Below the pieces are notes generated by a model, which was given only the letters and a program-made list of their open reading frames with translations, was not told where the DNA came from and did not search any database. A stretch of DNA of 64,000 bases, taken from Galerina marginata. Lineage: Eukaryota > Basidiomycota > Agaricomycetes > Agaricales > Galerinaceae. The stretch is taken from NCBI GenBank assembly GCA_023014335.1, contig JAECYW010000034.1:310001-374000 (forward strand), read 5' to 3'. The translations under genes and the position numbers were made by a program. Positions 54,608 through 64,000 of the stretch are shown here, piece after piece; within the stretch, counting starts at the first letter, position 1, and each line of letters starts with the position of its first letter.

Positions 54608-55764
54608 CGTGATCGTAAAAAGCAGCGCCTGAGAGAATGGTGGTCGGGAGCAGGAAGTGGACGGGATAGCCCCAGAGGACACGAAAAAGGAGGAGGGGCA
54701 AGGGAAGGAAGAAAAGGCGACTTTTCACCGATGGTTGAAATAACCGACAAAGTCCGGCTCCGGTGTCACGATCAGGGTTCATTTCCCCAATTGGTTACCG
54801 CCAAGCACAGAATTCGGAGACCTTTGTGCCACCTGATGGGCGCTTCCCGCCCTGAAGCTACGTTACTGAATACATAATCTGCTCTCTTCTGAGTCTTCAC
54901 TTGGACGTTGTCTGTGTCTAAAGTAGGATAAAGCAAGGCATAAGGTAATACACGCGTATAACCCTGTAATCTAACCGGCATGTTGTGTAGGTCCGAAAAT
55001 TGTGTTCGGTCTGGCGTATGAGCGATCTGATAGTATCGGATAATGGTATGTATTTATAGAGCACCACATTTCTGCTGTCAACTCCTGTCACAGCTAACGC
55101 GATATCGATAGACCAGATCGCATAACGCTCCACAAACTGATCCTGTTTACTTTTGGAGTCAGTTAGGCGACCAAATAAAGATAGGAGCGCCTGTCGCTAC
55201 AAATTTGGTAGGAGTTGTAGTTTTTAGTAGTCCCTCTGTAGGACCCTTTCGTTTGCGCAGCCCCACATATAAACAAGATCAATTTGTGGAGCCCTACGCG
55301 ATCTGGTCTATCGATATCGCGTTAGCTGCAAGTCAAAGTAGTCCAATTATTAGTCCGCAACGTGTACGTGAATTCGCGATTGTGCCATCACCATGGTCGT
55401 ACGTTTGCAAGTACAGCAACTCCTCCGGGGAAGAGGAAGCTTGAAAACACATATCTTACTTATTCAGAACTTTCCTAGAGTCCGAGAGAGTAGATTTGCC
55501 TACTCTTCATACTGGCGGCCTCCGTAGCCGTCGGGACAGATTAATTTAGATCATCCACGGCCCATGCCGACTTTGCCAAGACTGATGAATTGCGCTGATC
55601 GTTTTGTTCCCAAAATGGCTGTTCGGTCTCTATGCTAAGATTGATCTCAGTCACGGTCCACCTTGATTTGAATAGCGAATACTGGCGGCATTACGGAAAT
55701 TACACAGAGAAGACACCAACAAGAAGAACTCATACCATAAGTGAACTTAAATAGGTATGGATGA
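54608..55764. other. Intergenic, with an inverted-repeat pair
   Basis: Contains the 52-bp inverted arms at 55,091-55,142 and 55,277-55,328. Otherwise nothing beyond promoter DNA was seen. Confidence 0.45.
55091..55328. repeat. 52-bp inverted repeat, 134-bp spacer
   Basis: Arms 55,091-55,142 and 55,277-55,328 are reverse complements with about 4 mismatches in 52. They share CAGCTAACGCGATATCGATA and GACCAGATCGC cores. The 238-bp unit can form a long hairpin, like a MITE. No target duplication is clear. Confidence 0.7.
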
Positions 55765-56751
55765 TTACGCGTACACAATATCTACCTCTCCATTGGTAGC
55801 ACCGTTCTTAATGACTGATAACTGGAAGCCGTCCGTGGTGTCACTCACACTCGTCCAGTTAAGCGCTGGGTGTTTTCCGTCTTGGGTAACGATATTAATA
55901 ACCGTCATCGCCGTCTTCCCTGTAGGTAAGTCCGACGTTCTAGAAACGGAGTAGATCTCCAGTGCTTCGTAGGCGTAGTTGAAGACCTCAGTCGAAGAGA
56001 TAGATAAGGAGGTACTAGGAACTCCCGTAAAAATAGAATTCCAATTGTATGTGACCGTCGAATTGGAGGTGGTGGTGCTCTTCAAGGTCATAACGCCGCT
56101 GAGGACTTTTCCTGATTTGACTTGGGCGGGGGCGGTGAAATAGATGTTTGAGTTGACCAAGAACCAGGACGCGACGGCCCAATAATTTCCTCCACCAGCA
56201 GGTGAAGATCCGAACTGAAGGACTGGTTGGAAGATACCGTCAAAGGAATTTGGGATAAGGGCGTTGAAAATGTATAGAAGTTGACCCTCTTTCTTAGCTG
56301 GTGCGGGAGGAACTGTCCAAGAGGTAGAAAATGACGAAATGGGGCTGGTACCGTTGTTTTTCCAATAAGAATAGGCGACGTATCCCGAGCTTAGTGCACG
56401 CGGAGCGAGGCTGGTGAGTGTCGGTTGTTTAATGACGGCTTTATCTACGGTCGCGCTGTGTATAATTGTTCCGTCTGAGGCAAGAATTTGAACCACGTTC
56501 TCGCTTTGATGTACCCGGGCACCGTCTGGGACGAGGTGCATGCTGGCCCTCGGAAATGGACCTGCTGGAGTCATAACAATCTCGTCCGATGGGCCGGTCG
56601 CCGTCGCGGCTTTCTGGTGAATATCGTCAACGTATGAATATTTGGGCTGATAAAGAATTAGATATATGTAGAGACGTACAAGTAGAGATGGCGGTGCCGC
56701 CATGACTGTGGCCACAAAAAGAACAAAAACGGCACGCGTTCGAGACAACAT
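55765..56751 (-). CDS. Secreted protein of an uncharacterised fungal family
   Basis: A 328-residue frame starts with a signal peptide (MLSRTRAVFVLFVATVMA). A possible 33-nt intron at 56,647-56,679 (GTACGT...ATCAG) would remove the out-of-place VRLYIYLILYQ. It is in frame, so both forms are open. The mature part has SSGYVAYSYWKNNGTSPISS, TSWTVPPAP, FQPVLQFGSSPAGGGNYWAV and LEIYSVSR. This pattern is rich in beta strands, aromatic residues and Asn-X-Ser/Thr sites, and resembles a family I recall from other basidiomycetes with no assigned activity. A lectin- or glucanase-like sandwich is possible but not shown. Confidence 0.75.
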   Translation of the reverse strand: MLSRTRAVFVLFVATVMAAPPSLLVRLYIYLILYQPKYSYVDDIHQKAATATGPSDEIVMTPAGPFPRASMHLVPDGARVHQSENVVQILASDGTIIHSATVDKAVIKQPTLTSLAPRALSSGYVAYSYWKNNGTSPISSFSTSWTVPPAPAKKEGQLLYIFNALIPNSFDGIFQPVLQFGSSPAGGGNYWAVASWFLVNSNIYFTAPAQVKSGKVLSGVMTLKSTTTSNSTVTYNWNSIFTGVPSTSLSISSTEVFNYAYEALEIYSVSRTSDLPTGKTAMTVINIVTQDGKHPALNWTSVSDTTDGFQLSVIKNGATNGEVDIVYA

Positions 56752-57922
56752 TATTATCTATTTGTATTAAGTTAGTGCGAAATCTCAACTTCAATAACGG
56801 GAGCGAAATACTCGCTGTGGGCTCGTTGGAAGGAATCTTTGGGTAGTTGGGATGAATGCTAGTTCACGATTTTCCCTGACCACCTGGCGCTCTTTTATAA
56901 CGCATTGGAATCATCACCAACTCTGAAGGTAAACTGTTGGGAATACCTCAGCTGTCGCCACCTCCAGCCGCTGTATAAACGACGGAAGCAGCCATCCACG
57001 CGGAATATCTTGCCTTCATTTGATCGACTGAACTCATGACGGTGAGCAGAGTGGTCCTTGACTCGCCCGACTAACGACTGTTAATCTATCCAAATTTTCA
57101 CGACACCCGTACCTGACATAGCTCGCATGCGAGATGGTATAATAATATACTGCACCGAAATACATATATTGTCTTGGAACTCCGTGATGATGGTCTTGTG
57201 TTCAACTCGGATGAGCTGTAAACCCGTCCAGTGATAGGAAAGTTTTCTTCTGGTTCACATCGAATGTACGCTTTATAGTTGACAATCAGTATCGAAATTC
57301 TCCAAATATTCATGAGAATTCAAGCAGAGAGTGGATTACTATCGAATTTATTTTTCCCCTTTCGATAGTTCAACTCGAGAGAGGCAAATGGCGAGTGATG
57401 TCAAAATTATACTACTATCGGTAACGCCGAATGCCAAGTAATATAACGTCACTTGCCCAACCATCGCATATACCGGCGACAAGGTGTGAGATCTTCCTGC
57501 AAAAATATCTTCAGAGAGAAGTGGGGACCGTATAGAAGCGAAGTTCACAGAGAACAGACGTCAAATTGCGGTAGCGCACTGAACCATGTGACCCTTGGGC
57601 GCAAGCTTTCCTGGAACTTCACGACAATGTTCTACTGATGTTTCTTGTGTTATTGGAGGGTTGGATAGAGTAGAGTGCTTTCGAGTCCTACAGTTTGACG
57701 CTATGAGTATGCATTATTCTACGATTGTTGGGACGACTATGGCACCTTAGAAGTGCTGTGTAATGCTAGTGGGTCAAGCAATCTCCATGGACAAAATGCC
57801 AGGACGAGCGGATCGTCGGAACGGAAGTTCCTGTAAATATGGGCCATACGTTGGGTCATGTGTCAAGTACAGGCAGGTAATTTGGTTATTCCGTCTTTCA
57901 TGTTTACTGCTGATGGAAGGTA
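56752..57922. other. Intergenic, nothing recognised
   Basis: Promoter DNA of the secreted-protein gene, then short frames without motifs up to the MITE. Confidence 0.4.
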
Positions 57923-58207
57923 AGGTAGGGCTCATGCACCATGCTCAAACGTCACGTGCCCGATTTGGCGGGGAAATTGATCGGAATGTCGCTCGACACA
58001 ACATTTTGCAAACCTAATGGCATTTGCTACACCTCATAAACAAAAAATCTGGCCGCATAGAGTTTGAGAAATTAAGCATAAAAACAAGTCTATGCGGCTA
58101 TATTTTTATTTTCCCCGAGTTGCAAATGCCATTAGCCTTTTCGTTCGGAATTTGAGTTTTCCGCGAAATCTCACGTGACGTTTGAAGGTCGTGCATGAGC
58201 CCTACCT
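57923..58207. mobile_element. MITE (285 bp, TA target duplication)
   Basis: Terminal inverted repeats begin AGGTAGGGCTCATGCAC and extend about 37 nt through TCAAACGTCACGTG with a few mismatches. A TA dinucleotide flanks each side (57,921-57,922 and 58,208-58,209). The interior is also palindromic: AATGGCATTTGC pairs with GCAAATGCCATT, and GCCGCATAGA pairs with TCTATGCGGC. The whole unit can fold into one long hairpin. The TA duplication suggests mobilisation by a Tc1/mariner-like transposase. No coding capacity. Confidence 0.85.
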
Positions 58208-58209
58208 TA

Positions 58210-59740
58210 TATCTAGTAGGAATTTTTTTCACAAGGCATACAGGTGTAGACGCGTCAGGCTGAGAGTCAAAGTACTGTTATTTATAGCGACAAAGAGGAA
58301 TTAAAGGCTTCGAAATTAGGATCAGACGATCCGATCAGGACCATGAATTCATCGGTGAGAATGTCACCCTTTACGGTGTTTTCAGTCGTATATTAAGTAT
58401 GTAGCTGGGCGCGTAACGTCGGGATAGTGGCCATAAGAGGGAGAACCATCCCGAGAGAACTATTTCTCGCACCTGATCTATGATAATCCAGCTGCTGTGA
58501 GAAAGACACAACGTTGAAACGCCTCAGGCAGACAGCCATTTCTAATTTAGGGCCGTCGCTACCAATAACTATATTTCTGGCGATGAGCAGGCATATAACG
58601 GTGCTCGTCATAGGGTGCTTGGAAAGCGTTAGATCACGAACATCAAAATTGTTAACGAGAGAGAAGCGGGTCTATGGTACTATCTCCAGATCTGGAATAT
58701 CAAAGCGGACAGTCAACACCAAGACGCCAAAGTCCTGTCTAATTTGATCTAGTGATCATAAGTACGTAGAAAAAAGAATACACGAATGGCGAGAGACAGG
58801 CTGTAGATTAAATAGCGGAAAATTGATTGAATGACCTAGATACTCGGGGAGCCAATACGCCTGGGTTTGAGTCTTAGAGCATCAACCGAGAAAACTGTAC
58901 GGTACGGTGCGTCTCTGTTTTCAGTGCGGATGCTCGCCAATGCTGGCACATATCGAAATTTTTAAGCACGGCTAACTGCGAGGTCATCGGGAGGCTTCTG
59001 CGGAGGTAGGTGTCAAGTTTACGACACTCCTTCGTTCCGGAAAAGGCACTCCACCTGTGGTGCTAAGCTCGGCACCGCTCCTTCCTTGTCGGTTTTTAGT
59101 GTATGCTTCTTCTCCGTGGAATGGAACAGGTTGGTAGATCTATTCACCCTATCACTTTGCGAACTGTCGCTCTTAGGCTTTTCTCAAGCACATAGACTCG
59201 CACTTCACTTACTGGAAAGTAGGTCCGTAGATCTGGGTTAAAATTATATGATATGGGTACATATGTTATGAGAAAGGTCATCGCTGATTTCTAACTTTTT
59301 GGAGACATTTCCAACTATTCACGAATTAGTCGATACTTATAGAACCAGGAAATTTGGCTATTATGAGCGTGTTTGTTGGTAACAAAGGATGTTCTCCGTG
59401 AGTGACCTTAGACTCCTTCAAATGGAAGGTGGTGGGAGGTCTCATTCAAATTTGCAATGTAAAAGTAAAATCTGAAAATTTGGCGGGATGGAAAGTCACT
59501 CGCCGCTTCTACAGTACATGCAACCCAAGGTTAGGCGAGTCGATGGAAATAGGCATCAGCAATTCTATATTCGCTTTCTTCAGTGGTTTATGCCGTCCAG
59601 TTCTGGCTCTTCGATATAACTTGGACTTATATTCGTAGTGGTAGCACCTATTATCTGCTATTCAACTTACCAGCTCCGTTGAGGTCAAATATCTGACCAA
59701 TCATGATCAGGAATTTATCTGGGACGAGTTCACCTTACGG
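58210..59740. other. Intergenic with a faint F-box-like relic
   Basis: On the minus strand, 58,750-58,390 reads LGVLVLTVRFDIPDLEIV then NNFDVRDLTLSKHP with a stop between. This resembles the C-terminal part of local F-box/LRR proteins. The remainder shows nothing recognisable. Confidence 0.3.
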
Positions 59741-59989
59741 TTCACGGAGGAAAGGTTTTAAAAGAGCAGTGGTGGAAGGCGTAACCGGGTAGGATAGGAA
59801 AAGTTTTTGAATGCCAAATGCATAGGGAGAAGTTGCCTTGTGCGGCGGCTAGTAAAGCGCTTATGGCAAGAGTGGGTGTGATGGAAAGAGCGACAAGAGT
59901 CGTCGTCGTAAACGAGTAATCTTGATTCATTTCAAGGAGAAAAATTAGCCTTGGGTAGACGTAAAAGGAGAAGAAAATAAGGGAGCCGT

Positions 59990-60357
59990 CAGAAGGGCTA
60001 AACCGATTTTTTTTTGCAAGAGAACGGTGGCAAGAACAGAGAGAAAGGAAACTGAAGACTAGTGAAGACTGCCCAGCGGTGCCCATGCGTTTTGAGTAAT
60101 TTCTGAGCGATGCGGAATCTAGAGATCCAAAACAAAGACCACCAGCGTTCTTATTACCGCATGAAAACAGATGACAACTCACTAAGCCAGACGTTCACGT
60201 CATCCATGGTCTCCTCGTTCTGTGATTCGCAATGAAGGAGACCGCTTCCGTTTCCAGGGCCCGAGCCTCGAGGGCAGTGGCTGTCCGTGCGAGCGTTAGA
60301 TAATAGGATATCACGTGAGGAGATCAACAAACGCGTCGCGCGCGACTTTTCTGTCAC
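59990..60357 (-). CDS. Possible small gene divergent to the HMG-box gene, unrecognised
   Basis: A minus-strand frame from 60,357 runs to MDDVNVWL near 60,185. A GTGAGT donor at about 60,182 could join (acceptor CTCAG at about 60,104) to KITQNAWAPLGSLH and a stop near 60,060, giving about 73 residues. It shares the intergenic promoter with the HMG-box gene. No family is recognised and the long 5' part may be untranslated. Confidence 0.3.
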
Positions 60358-60470
60358 AAGTCAAGATTGATCAACGAACGTTTTACTTCTGTCACTTCGC
60401 TTTCTTCCTCTTACCACCACCATCCCCACTTTTTCTCTCCTTTCTTCCCTCCCTCGATCTTTCCTGCGCA

Positions 60471-61183
60471 ATGGCCAAGACCGCGACTGGTGAAGTTTTC
60501 CTCCCTCTATCGTTCCTAAGCTCGTACTGATCTCGAGGACGATAGAAACTAAGACGAAAACCGCGACCAAGGTCGCCAACAGCAGGACACGAACCAAGAA
60601 GGACGGTACGTGCGACTCTCATGCTTCGTCGCTCGTGTTTTCGTGGCTATATGCGCGCTATTGGCGTCTGCACCACTCTTCCTGGCTCTCTTCCGTGTTC
60701 TCTGGATCACATACCTTGACGCTGACGATCGCTTCTATCTATCTAGTAGTTGCTGGAGACGCCGCTGAGAAGCCCAAGCGCGAGCCCACCGCATACCAGA
60801 TCTTCTGCAAGGAGCACATGAAGAAATGGAACGAGGACAACCCAGGCCGTGCCAAGGAAGCCATGTCGCACGTACGTCTTGTCCTTCCTCCTCTCCTAGC
60901 CGTCATTGAAGTGAATATATGCGCTAACATCGTGTCCGTTTATCTTTTTTAGATCGCCGCGATGTGGAAAGATGCCCCTGAAAACCCGAATCGAGGCCAG
61001 GACGTCAAGTCACGCAAGCCCAAAGCACCGAAGGAGCCCAAGGCCGCGAAGGCACCTAAAGAGCCTAAGGCGCCGAAGGCCAAGGCCGCTCCTCGCGCGA
61101 AGAAGGCTAAGAAGGACGAAGACGAGGAGAAGGAAGACGAGGCAGAGCCCAGCGAGGAGGTTGACGAGGACGACGAAGAGTGA
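60471..61183 (+). CDS. Small HMG-box chromatin protein
   Basis: Exons 60,471-60,489, 60,546-60,605, 60,750-60,871 and 60,953-61,183 join in frame to 143 residues. A three-nt alternative acceptor exists at 60,746. A basic N-terminus rich in Lys/Thr is followed by an HMG/YABBY-like box (AYQIFCKEHMKKWNEDNPGR, EAMSHIAAMWKDAPENPNRG). The tail is a Lys-Pro-Ala repeat (KAPKEPKAAKAPKEPKAPKA) resembling linker histones and ends in a run of Asp/Glu. It would bind and bend DNA in the nucleus as an architectural protein. Strong pyrimidine-rich leader and splice signals suggest an active gene. The box is divergent, so strict NHP6 orthology is not claimed. Confidence 0.85.
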
Positions 61184-63483
61184 ACGCCTCGTCACTGCGA
61201 CGTTTGGCGTGATTGACGGGTGTTAACTTACACGTATGTCGTTTCATCTTTTCATCTTCTCACTTTCTTCCATTCGTTCGCTTCGCGTTTCATTCGTCCC
61301 ATCAGAACCTCGGACTAATCACGGCCTTTTCATTTCGTCTTCTAGGCAGATTTTTGTTGACTGGCGTCGGCGCTGACGCGGCCTTTGCACTCGACTTCTA
61401 GGACACTATTTATATCTCCTCCTGGACCCTCTGTCAACGCTCTGCGTGTTTCACTCGTTTCTCTTCTACTCTCTTCCTCTTCTCTTTCCTGGGCGGCATG
61501 GTTGTCATTTGCTCCTCGTCCTTTCTTCGTTGATTCTCGTTCTCTTTCTGTACAGTTAATTCCTCCGCATCCCCTTCACACCTTTCTTCTTACTTTATCA
61601 TTATTGCCTCCTGCTTTCGGCTTGCTCTTCCGTTATCCATTAACTCGCGTTCGTCTATCCCGTCGTTTATTTCTTCTTCCTCCCGCCGGTCAATTCGCTC
61701 TGACCTTCACGTCTACCTACCCTCTCCCTCTCCCATTGGAGAATGAACGACGTTGACGTTGAGCCTAATACTTACCTGCTGATTATCGATACTCCCTTCG
61801 TCCCCCTTTGGCCTCGCCTAGTGTACTTGCTTACCTCGCTTGATCGTGTTGTGTGTATAACTGACTCATGGAATTGTAGAAATAATATGTCTTGCTCTGC
61901 GAAGCTCGTCTCCCTTTGAGGTCGTGAACCTGTGTAATCTAATTGCAATCGTCGGCGATTTGGTTCTAGATCTTTATTTTCGGATGGGATTACAACGATG
62001 CTAAGCTGGGGCGCATTCTGTTATTCGTTCCAAGTGCAGCTTGCTTCCCGTCAAAAACAGTTATTTTCACGCGGCCCGGAGTTTTCCTTTCAGTTCCAGT
62101 CAGTGTTGCTGGCAACGTACCTTTCCAACTGTTCCTCATTCTTTCTTCAGTTTCTGCTCCCTGGACTTACATCTTTCCAAAGGTTTGGAGGTCAGTTGGA
62201 ACATGCGAACTGCAGAGCGACTGTTTCGCTGATCGCTGTGGGCAATTTGAGGGTTCTTCAATCGAGTTCTCTGTTGGATATGCCTGAGAGATTTAACGGG
62301 TCTTGGACCATCCCTGTCAGGCGAAGGTACGTTTTTTGTGGGTTGTCGATTCCCCTGACTCCCTTTCGCGGAATTCGGCCTCTCATTGGATCAGAAAACA
62401 CTACCCGCTCCGTCTGACGATCCCTCAGCTGCATGTGAACCGTAGGCGGCTGCGTTCCCCGGTTCGCCGTCGTTTGGAATTTTGGTCCGACTTCGGGCTT
62501 GGGCTCACCAATGTTCGTTTCTTTCAGGCTGGAGCTGGCTACAATATCAATGCGAGGCGGTTGGGTATGTATGGTCAACTTCGGATTCGAACGCGAGTAC
62601 CTGGCTAAGGCCTGCTCTTGCTCTTTTTGAATCATGCCACCATTTTCCCAACCGTCTTCTGCCAGTGCTACAACTTACCGATCGGCTCGGATCACCAGCT
62701 GGGAGTTGCGTTATCTGGAGGGCTGTTGTTCATATCCAACCTCTTCCTTGTCTGCTGCTTGGATTAAACGATTCTGTGTTCTTAAATCGCAATAAGCAGT
62801 CACTATCGCCTTCAGTGCTGCCATATCATCCACCATCCATAGTTCTCAGCTAAACTTCACCTGTAAAATGGCCTACATTTCCAGGTCCTAGTAGTCCTTT
62901 TCCGCAGCAACTCTTGAAGACGGAGGCATTGGGCCCTTTGGCCTTGCGGCCCCTGCCTCGGAATACGTTTTGGGATAATTTCGAATGCTTGATGATTGGC
63001 TGCAGACGCAGGACCTATATTGGTGTGTTCGGACCCCATGTTTATATTCAGCCGGATGGGAAAAGCCTTCTTCGAATAGACCACTGGGTAATCAGGTGGT
63101 AGCGGAAAGCTGGCACTTTAGTGAGTTCTTTTCGATCACCAGCTACTTTTGAGGACAAGTCGTTTCACGATTTGCTGGATGGATTTGTGGATGCCTGATG
63201 CATGTTCGTTGTTCCTTTTGTTGTTTATCCTCCTTACTTTTTCAACTAGCCTTTCATATTGCTGGTCATGATGGCGATACACTCGAACGCTTCTAAATAT
63301 ACGGCCCAATTCATTCGCTCTTTTCCCTATATCTGGAACGAGGACATCTACCGGATTCTCCGCCCTTGGGACATAACGCTTCGAGGTGACATACTTCCTG
63401 ATTATCACACTTGTCAGATTTGGCAGATCGACTGTCTGGCTTGGACTCGTCTGGGAGTTATTCATACAACTTCATAGGATAAG
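61184..63483. other. Long stretch without a recognised gene
   Basis: The first 550 nt are markedly pyrimidine-rich (CTTC/TCTT runs, 61,240-61,745) and probably include the 3' region of the HMG-box gene. Open frames further on (61,998-62,417; 62,303-62,608; 62,914-63,102; 63,259-63,477, plus; 62,258-62,635, minus) have no motifs I recognise. No RNA gene or repeat was identified. Confidence 0.35.
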
Positions 63484-63489
63484 TATAAA
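63484..63489 (+). promoter_or_regulatory. TATA box of the WSC-protein gene
   Basis: TATAAA lies 56 nt upstream of the ATG at 63,540, within a short pyrimidine-rich leader. Confidence 0.5.
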
Positions 63490-63539
63490 GCGTTCAACGG
63501 TCTGTCTAGTTGATCTCCAGTATCTCACTTGCCTCGTCT

Positions 63540-64000
63540 ATGTCTCCGCTTATTTTTCTTCTGGCCACACTGGCAGTAACAGCGGCCATATCGCCTTTCG
63601 GGGTATTTTTTTCAACATGCTTAATCTGGATCTTAAACTCACCTTACATTCCCAGTTATCCGCTCGAGTCGATGCCCAAATAGAAAACAGACAAGTTGCA
63701 AGTCCGAACGCACCTCCTGGATGGAGCTCTGTTGGCTGCTTTACGTATGTTAAACAGATCCATACGAACGACCGTTCTAATCATGGATATCTTTTTACCT
63801 TTGGTCTAGTGATAATGGCGGTGCTAGAACGCTTAAGGCACAGACGTTTGTGAACGATACAGCAATGACGCCTGCGCTATGCATCGAATTTTGCTCGATT
63901 AACTTCGCTCCAAACGGTTATGGGTTTGCCGGTGTCGAATTTGGACAGGTAACTGCTTCTCATGTCGCGTTTATCGCTGACGTTGATTGATGCGTTATTC
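63540..64000 (+). CDS. Secreted WSC-domain protein (5' part, cut by window end)
   Basis: Exons 63,540-63,602, 63,656-63,744 and 63,810-63,948 join in frame over 53- and 65-nt introns; a GTAACT donor at 63,949 leads out of the window. The signal peptide is MSPLIFLLATLAVTAA. The mature part begins a WSC domain: PPGWSSVGCFTDNGGARTL, then MTPALCIEFCSINF and YGFAGVEFGQ, with the expected cysteines. The last piece (typically ECYC) would come next. WSC domains bind carbohydrates and occur in stress sensors and in fungal glyoxal oxidases and other wall enzymes. What follows here, and thus the activity, cannot be seen. Confidence 0.8.

Noticed and set aside
62000..63480. A long gene upstream of the WSC protein
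   Set aside because: Open frames there lack motifs, consistent splice sites or shared frame. The WSC gene has its own TATA box, ATG and signal peptide.
1..64000. tRNA, rRNA or other structured RNA genes
   Set aside because: GGTTCGA-like stretches (near 811 and 46,933) were examined but lack a cloverleaf and acceptor stem. No rRNA core sequence was seen.

Overview
The window is genomic DNA from a filamentous fungus, almost certainly a mushroom-forming basidiomycete (Agaricomycetes). Genes are split by many 47-65 nt GT-AG introns. The families present are typical of that group: TPR-CHAT proteins, F-box/leucine-rich proteins, small cysteine-rich secreted proteins, a macrophage-activating-glycoprotein-like GPI protein and a WSC-domain protein. 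Much of the window is accessory DNA: decayed genes, repeats and transposons lie between a minority of intact genes. I found no tRNA, rRNA or CRISPR array. All exon boundaries were read by eye from frame continuity and splice consensus.

Layout. 1-15,100 is mostly non-genic: a degenerate multi-copy gene family (about 3.9-5.0 kb and 8.1-9.0 kb), a broken F-box/LRR gene (5.6-7.4 kb, minus), a small secreted cysteine-rich protein (9.7-9.9 kb, minus) and a decayed hAT transposase (12.5-13.4 kb). 15,118-25,767 is the centrepiece, a giant TPR-CHAT gene with about 24 near-identical 135-bp TPR units followed by a caspase-like CHAT domain. It is split by a 4,345-bp hAT transposon (17,616-21,960) that has an exact 8-bp target-site duplication and an apparently intact ten-exon transposase of 882 residues. 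Downstream of the insertion the host gene has three CGA-to-TGA stops. 25.8-31.2 kb carries pseudogenes (short-chain dehydrogenase, HMG-box factor). 31.2-34.9 kb carries a four-helix MARVEL-like membrane protein and an intact DUF3445-type (haem-dependent oxidative N-demethylase-like) gene.

35-41.7 kb is gene-poor, with another copy of the degenerate family, a second small secreted cysteine-rich protein and a 761-bp inverted-repeat AT-rich element. 41,719-47,295 is a complete Ty1/copia retrotransposon on the minus strand: 313-bp LTRs that look identical, a TTAAA duplication and one uninterrupted 1,568-residue Gag-Pol reading frame. It sits inside an older inverted-repeat element. 48-64 kb carries the best normal genes: a nucleotidyltransferase-fold-like protein, a covalent-flavin FAD oxidase, a five-exon GPI-anchored MAG-like protein, a secreted protein of unknown function, a small HMG-box chromatin protein and the start of a secreted WSC protein that runs off the end. 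A 285-bp MITE and another inverted-repeat pair lie between them.

The genes do not form a pathway or cluster. What links them is history: an accessory, transposon-rich region where a repeat-rich, possibly immune-related TPR-CHAT gene was broken by a recent hAT insertion and a copia element arrived very recently, next to a region of expressed-looking secreted-protein genes.
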